From: Paracoccus fistulariae
GTDB taxonomy: Bacteria > Pseudomonadota > Alphaproteobacteria > Rhodobacterales > Rhodobacteraceae
Direction: 5' to 3'
NCBI RefSeq assembly: GCF_028553785.1
Contig: NZ_CP067136.1
Location: forward strand, 744,001 to 808,000
Length of the DNA stretch: 64,000 nt
The translations under genes and the position numbers were made by a program. Under the pieces are notes generated by a model that did no database searches, was not told the origin of the DNA, and saw only the letters and a list, made by a program, of their open reading frames with translations. Below are positions 59,015-64,000 of the stretch, one piece after another. Numbering within the stretch: position 1 is the stretch's first letter; the number at the start of each line of letters is the position of its first letter.

Positions 59015-60268
59015 TCAGTTGGCGGCAACCTGCGTGCCGCCGACACCGCGAAACCAGCGGATGACCTTGCTGCGTTCCTCGGGCTCCATGAAGCTGACAT
59101 TGGCGGGCGGCATGGCATCGGTCAGGCCCGCCTGCACATAGATCTCTTTGGCATAGCGGGCGACATCCTTGGGCGTCTCAAGAAAGACACCCTTGGGGGC
59201 ATGGTAGATGCCTTCATAGACCGGTTCGCGCGCGTGGCACATCGAACAGCGGCCCATGACGATATCGGCGACATCCTCGAAACCCGCCGCCTGGGCAAAG
59301 CGGGTTTCGGTTGCGGTCATCGGCCGGGCCTGCGCCTCGTCATAGCTGTCCTGGTTCAGCCCCAGAGAGCTGATCCACATGATCGCGACAAACAGGATCG
59401 CGGTGACGGCCCAGGTCCACCACAGGTCTCCCTTGCGGGCATGCATGGTGTTGAAGAAATGCCGGATGGTCACGCCCATCAGAAAGATCAGCGCCGCGAT
59501 CAACCAGTTATAGTCGCTGGCGAAGGCAAGCGGGTAATGGTTCGACAGCATCAGGAAGATGACCGGCAGCGTCAGGTAGTTGTTATGGGTCGACCGCAGC
59601 TTGGCGATCTTGCCATATTTCGGGTCCGGCGCGCGCCCGGCCTTCAGATCGGCCACCACGATACGCTGGTTCGGCATGATCACCAGAAACACATTCGCGG
59701 TCATGATCGTCGCCGTGAAGGCGCCCAGATGCAGCAGCGCGGCGCGCCCTGTAAAGACCTGGTCATAGCCCCATCCCATGATGACCAGCGCCACGAACAG
59801 CAGCAGCATCAGCACCGTGGGACGCTCCCCCAGCGGGGATTTGCACAGCGTGTCATAGATCAGCCAGCCGACCGCCAGCGAGCCGCCGGAAATCAGGATC
59901 GCCTGCCAGATCGCCAGATCCATCTTGGCCGGATCGACCAGATACAGGTTCGCCCCCGCCCAATAGGTGACCATCAGCAGCGCCGCGCCGCTGATCCAGG
60001 TCATGTAGCTTTCCCATTTGAACCAGGTCAGATGCTCGGGCATGCGTTCGGGCGCGACCAGATATTTCTGGATGTGATAGAAGCCGCCGCCATGGACCTG
60101 CCATTCCTCGCCATGGGCGCCCTTGGGCAGGCCGGGCACCTTCAGCAGACCCAGATCCAGCGCCACGAAATAGAACGAGGATCCGATCCAGGCGATGGCG
60201 GTGATCACATGGGTCCAGCGGATGGCAAAGGACAGCCATTCCCAGATGACGATATAATCGGGGATCAT
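59015..60268 (-). CDS. puuD: Urate oxidase PuuD (membrane, cytochrome c type)
   Basis: PuuD oxidises urate to 5-hydroxyisourate without making hydrogen peroxide, by passing electrons to the respiratory chain. The 417-residue protein has a membrane domain of about eight helices (residues 10-305) and a C-terminal cytochrome c domain with the haem motif CSMCH (Cys341-His345) and a Met ligand candidate in DAMPPANVSFM. The N-terminal helix is not a signal peptide. The gene begins 3 bases after the uraH stop, the expected pairing, since UraH removes its product. Confidence 0.94.
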   Translation of the reverse strand: MIPDYIVIWEWLSFAIRWTHVITAIAWIGSSFYFVALDLGLLKVPGLPKGAHGEEWQVHGGGFYHIQKYLVAPERMPEHLTWFKWESYMTWISGAALLMVTYWAGANLYLVDPAKMDLAIWQAILISGGSLAVGWLIYDTLCKSPLGERPTVLMLLLFVALVIMGWGYDQVFTGRAALLHLGAFTATIMTANVFLVIMPNQRIVVADLKAGRAPDPKYGKIAKLRSTHNNYLTLPVIFLMLSNHYPLAFASDYNWLIAALIFLMGVTIRHFFNTMHARKGDLWWTWAVTAILFVAIMWISSLGLNQDSYDEAQARPMTATETRFAQAAGFEDVADIVMGRCSMCHAREPVYEGIYHAPKGVFLETPKDVARYAKEIYVQAGLTDAMPPANVSFMEPEERSKVIRWFRGVGGTQVAAN

Positions 60269-60271
60269 CGC

Positions 60272-60625
60272 TCAGCTCCCCCGATAGGTTGAAAATCCGA
60301 AGGGGGAAATCAGCAGCGGCACATGGTAATGGTCCTGCTGCGACATGCCAAAGCGGATCGGGATCACGTCCAGAAAACGCGGCTCCTCGGCCGCGACGCC
60401 GGTGGCGTCCATCCAGGCGCCGGCGTGGAATTCCAATTCGTAAATGCCGGTTTTGAAATCCGCTTCCGGCAGGATCTGGCTGTCCGTGCGGCCATCGTTA
60501 TTGGTGCGCATCCGTGCAAGCTCGGTCCGCTGATCGCCCTGCAGGCGGAACAGCACGATCTCCATTCCCTGTGCCGGACGTCCGCGGGCCGTGTCCAGAA
60601 CATGGGTTGTCAGATAACCTGGCAT
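60272..60625 (-). CDS. uraH: 5-Hydroxyisourate hydrolase
   Basis: UraH (transthyretin-like) hydrolyses 5-hydroxyisourate to OHCU. The 117-residue protein has the three family blocks: LTTHVLDTARG with His8, the GRT-like segment in the middle, and the C-terminal signature YRGS (114-117), with HYHVPLL preceding it. The ATG at 60625 has GGGGAGG upstream; a longer frame starts 9 codons earlier without conservation. It has no signal peptide. Confidence 0.96.
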   Translation of the reverse strand: MPGYLTTHVLDTARGRPAQGMEIVLFRLQGDQRTELARMRTNNDGRTDSQILPEADFKTGIYELEFHAGAWMDATGVAAEEPRFLDVIPIRFGMSQQDHYHVPLLISPFGFSTYRGS

Positions 60626-60746
60626 CAAGGCCTCCCCTTCTATCTCTCTCACTTCTTGATAGCCAAGTTTTCGGGCTATGCGAGAGGGGGTGTCGGCAAG
60701 GCAGTCTAAAGATTTCGTTTATAATCGATGCGCGATTGGCGGGGAA

Positions 60747-62102
60747 TCAGCCCGCCAGCCGCGCCACCGCCTGCCCGGCCCTGATACGCAGATCGCGCGG
60801 ATCGGCGGTCGTCAGGCGGTGATCGCGGACCACCGCCCTGCCCCCGACATAGACCGCACGCGGACGCAGAGGCGCGCAGAAGATCAGCGCGGCAACCGGA
60901 TCCCACTGCCCGGCAGTCGGCAGTTCGCTGACGTCCCACAACACCAGATCCGCCTGCATGCCGGGTTTCAGCGCGCCGATATCGCGCCGACCCAGAACCC
61001 GCGCCCCGCCCAGCGTCGCGATCTCCAGCGCCTCGCGCGCGCCAAGCGCCGCCGGACCATCGCGCAGCCGCGCAACCAGCATGGCCTGTCGCGCCTCCAG
61101 CCCCAGATGGCTGCTGTCATTCGAGGCCGAGCCATCCACCCCAAGCCCCACCGGCACGCCCGCATCGCGCATCTGCCGCACCGGGGCGATGCCGCTGGCC
61201 AGACGGGCATTGGAACAGGGGCAATGGGCGACACCCGTTCCGGTTCGCGCGAAAAGGTCGATCTCATCGCCCGACAGCTTGACGCAATGGGCATGCCAGA
61301 CATCATCCCCCGTCCAGCCAAGGCTTTCCGCATAATCGCCGGGCAACATGCCGAAATTTTCCAGCGAATAGCGGATATCCTCGTCATTTTCGGCAAGATG
61401 GGTGTGCAGCCGGACGCCCTTGTCACGCGCCAGGATCGCGGCATCGCGCATCAGCTCTCGGCTGACGGAAAAGGGCGAACAGGGCGCCAGCGCGACCTGC
61501 ACCATCGCCCCCTCGCGCGGATCGTGGAAGGCCTCGACGACGCGGGCGCTGTCTTTCAGGATCGCGGCCTCATCCTCGACCAGCGCATCGGGCGGCAGGC
61601 CGCCCTTGCTTTCGCCAATCGACATCGCCCCGCGCGTCGCTGTGAAGCGGATGCCGATCCTCTGCGCGGCCTCGATGCTGTCATCAAGCCGCGCGCCGTT
61701 CGGAAACATATACAAATGGTCCGAGGAACAGGTGCAGCCTGACATTGCCAGCTCTGCCAGCCCGATTTCGGCAGAGAGGCGGATATCCTCGGGCCGCATC
61801 CGCGCCCAGATTGGATAGAGCGTTTTCAGCCAGCCGAAGAGCGCCGCATCCTGCGCCGCCGGAACGGCGCGGGTCAGGGTCTGGAACAGGTGGTGATGGG
61901 TGTTGACCAGACCGGGCGTGACGACGCAGCCGGTGGCATCCACCACCTCAACAGCATCGCGCGGCAGGCCCTGGCCCACCGCGACGATTTTTCCGTTCTC
62001 GATCAGGATATCCCCGTTCGGCAGCTCTTGCCGGTCGTCATCCATGGTGACGACCACCTCCGCATTGCGGATCAGCAGCCGGTCAGTGGGTATCGGCGAC
62101 AT
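60747..62102 (-). CDS. 8-Oxoguanine deaminase-like amidohydrolase
   Basis: A 451-residue amidohydrolase of the ATZ/TRZ family. The metal site is seen in TPGLVNTHHHLFQTL, HTHLAEN, HAHCVKL and GLGVDGSASND. The closest group by pattern (SSDHLYMFPNG, SNARLASG) is 8-oxoguanine deaminase, which turns 8-oxoguanine into urate; hydroxydechloroatrazine hydrolase (AtzB-like) is the alternative label. Position between a purine permease (20-base overlap) and uraH-puuD favours a purine substrate. Its product urate would feed PuuD. Confidence 0.88.
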   Translation of the reverse strand: MSPIPTDRLLIRNAEVVVTMDDDRQELPNGDILIENGKIVAVGQGLPRDAVEVVDATGCVVTPGLVNTHHHLFQTLTRAVPAAQDAALFGWLKTLYPIWARMRPEDIRLSAEIGLAELAMSGCTCSSDHLYMFPNGARLDDSIEAAQRIGIRFTATRGAMSIGESKGGLPPDALVEDEAAILKDSARVVEAFHDPREGAMVQVALAPCSPFSVSRELMRDAAILARDKGVRLHTHLAENDEDIRYSLENFGMLPGDYAESLGWTGDDVWHAHCVKLSGDEIDLFARTGTGVAHCPCSNARLASGIAPVRQMRDAGVPVGLGVDGSASNDSSHLGLEARQAMLVARLRDGPAALGAREALEIATLGGARVLGRRDIGALKPGMQADLVLWDVSELPTAGQWDPVAALIFCAPLRPRAVYVGGRAVVRDHRLTTADPRDLRIRAGQAVARLAG

Positions 62103-63576
62103 GGCCTGCCTCGCGCACCTCGGCTTCGTCGATATCGGGCGCGCCGTTATAGTAGTAGTTCAGCAGCACCGCCGACACCGCCGCCAGAAGGATGCCCGAA
62201 TGGATCAGCGGGTGGATGGCATGGGGCATCCACTGGTTGAAATTCGGCGCCACCATCGGGATCATGCCGATGCCCACCGAAATCGCGACGATGAACATAT
62301 TGTGCCGGTTGGACGCGAAATCGACGCGCGACAGGATCCGGATGCCCGTCGCCGCCACCATCCCGAACATCACCAGACCCGCACCGCCCAGAACCGTGGT
62401 GGGCAGGCTTTCGACCAGCGCACCCATCTTCGGGATCAGGCCCAGCACGATCATGATCACCCCACCCGCCACGCAGACAAAGCGAGAGCGGATGCCGGTG
62501 ACGCCGACCAGCCCGACATTCTGGCTGAACGAGGTATAGGGAAAGGTGTTGAAAAGCCCCCCGATCATGGTGCCCAGACCATCCGCGCGCAGCCCCGCCG
62601 CCAAGGATTTCTGATCCAGCGGACGTTTGCAGATATCGCTGAGCGCCAGGAACATGCCCGTCGATTCGATCAGGGTCACGATCATCACCAGAACCATGGT
62701 CAGGATCATGATCGGGTCAAAGGTGGGCATGCCGAAATGCAGCGGCTTGATGACGGCGAACCAGCTTGCCTCGCTGATCTTGTCGAAATGCATCATGCCC
62801 AGAACCGCAGCGGTGACGCCCCCCACGGCGATGCCGACAAGCACCGCGATATTGGCCAGAAAGCCCGTCGCGAAACGGGACACCAGCAGGATCGTCCCCA
62901 AGACCAGAATGGCGATGACGATATTGTTCCACGAGGCATAGGCCGGGTTATTCACCGTCGCGGCAAGCTGCACACTGTCGGGCACCTCGCCGGCCAGACG
63001 CGCGGCATCCAGCCATGCCGCCGCTTCCGGGGCGACGATCTGCGGCGCGGTCGGGCCGACGGGCAGACCGAAGATCCAGTTGATGCCGATGGGCATCAGG
63101 CTGATCCCGATGGTCAGGATCAGCGTTCCCGTCACCACCGGCGGGAAAAAGCGCAGCATCTTGCTGATCAGCGGTGCGATCAGAATGCCGATCAGGCCCG
63201 CGGCAATGATGGATCCGAACAGCGCGCGCGCCCCCTCATGCCCCGGGCTGGCCTGGGCAATGGCGACCATCGGCCCCACCGAGGCAAAGGTCACCCCCAT
63301 CATCACCGGCAGCTTGATGCCGAAATATTGCGTGGCGCCAAAGCTTTGGATGATCGACACGATGCCGCAGACAAAGAGGTCGGCCGAGATCAGAAAGGCC
63401 ACCTCCTCGGGCGACAGTTGCAGCGCGCGCCCGACGATCAGCGGAACCGCAACGGCCCCCGCATACATCACCAGAACATGCTGAAAACCCAATGTGAATA
63501 ATTTGCCGGTGGGCAAAATCTCGTCCACCGGATGAACGGTTTGTGAAATGCTCGCATGGTTGCTTGCATCAGACAT
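62083..63576 (-). CDS. NCS2 family xanthine/urate permease
   Basis: A 497-residue nucleobase:cation symporter-2 with 12-14 membrane segments. Diagnostic motifs: the SADLFVCGIVSIIQSFG region, the GVTFASVGPMVAIA helix, the family pattern QNVGLVGVTGIRSR, and the Glu of IESTGMFLALSD in TM8. It is of the UacT/UapA type, which imports urate or xanthine. It stands between an ornithine-cyclodeaminase-like gene (35 bases) and the deaminase in the same operon, giving the pathway its uptake step. Confidence 0.93.
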   Translation of the reverse strand: MSDASNHASISQTVHPVDEILPTGKLFTLGFQHVLVMYAGAVAVPLIVGRALQLSPEEVAFLISADLFVCGIVSIIQSFGATQYFGIKLPVMMGVTFASVGPMVAIAQASPGHEGARALFGSIIAAGLIGILIAPLISKMLRFFPPVVTGTLILTIGISLMPIGINWIFGLPVGPTAPQIVAPEAAAWLDAARLAGEVPDSVQLAATVNNPAYASWNNIVIAILVLGTILLVSRFATGFLANIAVLVGIAVGGVTAAVLGMMHFDKISEASWFAVIKPLHFGMPTFDPIMILTMVLVMIVTLIESTGMFLALSDICKRPLDQKSLAAGLRADGLGTMIGGLFNTFPYTSFSQNVGLVGVTGIRSRFVCVAGGVIMIVLGLIPKMGALVESLPTTVLGGAGLVMFGMVAATGIRILSRVDFASNRHNMFIVAISVGIGMIPMVAPNFNQWMPHAIHPLIHSGILLAAVSAVLLNYYYNGAPDIDEAEVREAGHVADTH

Positions 63577-63611
63577 TGCGGACCTCCCTTTCCACGGATG
63601 TCAGATCTTGA

Positions 63612-64000
63612 TCAAATCTCGACTTCGATTGCCTTGCCTTGTTGTTTCGCCAGTTCGACCACGGCCGCCGCGACCGCAAGATCCTGCAGACCGACCCCGG
63701 TGCCATCGAAAATCGTGACCTCGGCATCGCCACGCCCGGGGTGATCCCCGTTGATGACTTTGCCCAATGCGGTCACGTCCTCCTCGGAAATGGCCTTCTG
63801 CGCGGCGGCGTGCTGAAACTCTCCGATGCTCAGCGATTGGGCGATTTCGTCGGTGAACAACGCCGCCCGCGCGACCAGCGCCGGATCAAGTTCCTGCTTG
63901 CCCTTGGTGTCAGTGCCCATCGCCGCAATATGGGTCGGGCCGCTGACATGGGCATCCATCAGGATCGGATCGAAAGAGGACGTGATCGAGATGATCACAT
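63612..64000 (-). CDS. Ornithine cyclodeaminase / mu-crystallin family protein, C-terminal part (cut by window end)
   Basis: The visible 129 residues are the C-terminal half of an NAD(P)-binding enzyme of the ornithine cyclodeaminase/mu-crystallin family. Motifs: ITSSFDPIL, HIAAMGTDTKGKQELDPALV and the FDGTGVGLQDLAVAAAVVELA end block. The reading frame is open at the window edge, so the N-terminal half and true start lie outside; the GTG at 63998 is an internal codon. Members range from ornithine cyclodeaminase to imine or ketimine reductases and BhcD-like iminosuccinate reductase; this part cannot decide. It is upstream of the purine permease by 35 bases. Confidence 0.85.
   Translation of the reverse strand, partial: VIISITSSFDPILMDAHVSGPTHIAAMGTDTKGKQELDPALVARAALFTDEIAQSLSIGEFQHAAAQKAISEEDVTALGKVINGDHPGRGDAEVTIFDGTGVGLQDLAVAAAVVELAKQQGKAIEVEI

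Overview
The window is about 65% G+C and reads as a chromosomal segment of a Rhodobacterales alphaproteobacterium, most like Paracoccus or a close relative. Evidence for this is the gene neighbourhoods (accC-aat, rpsA-ihfB-lapA-trpF-trpB, pobA-pcaDCHG), a stand-alone mitochondrial-type complex I accessory subunit (NDUFA12), an NAD-linked molybdenum formate dehydrogenase (FdsABG) and the membrane urate oxidase PuuD. Genes are densely packed, with many ATGA or TGATG overlaps. I see no tRNA, rRNA, insertion sequence, prophage, CRISPR array or replication origin.

Layout. 1-9.2 kb is housekeeping: accC (cut by the window start), aat, a DUF2155 secreted protein, NDUFA12, clpX, clpP, pth, a DUF2237 protein, trpB, a GNAT acetyltransferase, trpF, lapA and ihfB. 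9.2-10.9 kb is rpsA. 11.2-13.8 kb is the molybdate transporter modABC behind a probable ModE box. 13.7-15.5 kb holds a metallophosphatase and a lipid kinase. 15.5-22.4 kb is a formate dehydrogenase operon (fdsG-B-A-fdhD-fdsD) with its LysR regulator. 22.4-26.9 kb is an RND efflux pump and its adaptor. 27.1-36.8 kb is an aromatic catabolism block: pcaQ divergent from pobA-pcaD-C-H-G, a BKACE-family enzyme, pcaB and a TRAP transporter. 36.9-38.4 kb has two convergent surface-polysaccharide glycosyltransferase genes. Then come guaB, a FadL-type outer membrane protein, a conserved P-loop protein with metA, ppk2 and a TPM-domain protein, an orphan PotD-like binding protein, and a methionine synthase naturally split into two ORFs. 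50.6-52.1 kb is manC. 52.2-64 kb is purine catabolism: xdhA-B-C-guaD on one operon, a LysR gene, then an operon of an ornithine-cyclodeaminase-family gene (cut by the window end), an NCS2 purine permease, an 8-oxoguanine deaminase-like hydrolase, uraH and puuD.

How it fits together. The molybdate importer supplies two molybdoenzymes encoded here, formate dehydrogenase and xanthine dehydrogenase, and FdhD and XdhC are their dedicated maturation factors. 4-Hydroxybenzoate, probably imported by the TRAP system, is hydroxylated by PobA to protocatechuate, opened by PcaGH and taken to beta-ketoadipate by PcaB, PcaC and PcaD. No pcaIJ or pcaF is present; the BKACE gene inside the operon could instead convert beta-ketoadipate plus acetyl-CoA to succinyl-CoA plus acetoacetate. 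Guanine is deaminated to xanthine (GuaD), oxidised to urate (XdhABC), then to 5-hydroxyisourate (PuuD) and OHCU (UraH). MetA (acetyl-type by its specificity residue) and the split MetH cover both ends of methionine synthesis.

The most notable points are the BKACE gene inside the pob-pca operon, the split methionine synthase beside an orphan substrate-binding protein, the probable ModE box, and three well-formed dyads at LysR-regulated promoters. I did not find a wholly novel defence, mobile or RNA-guided system.
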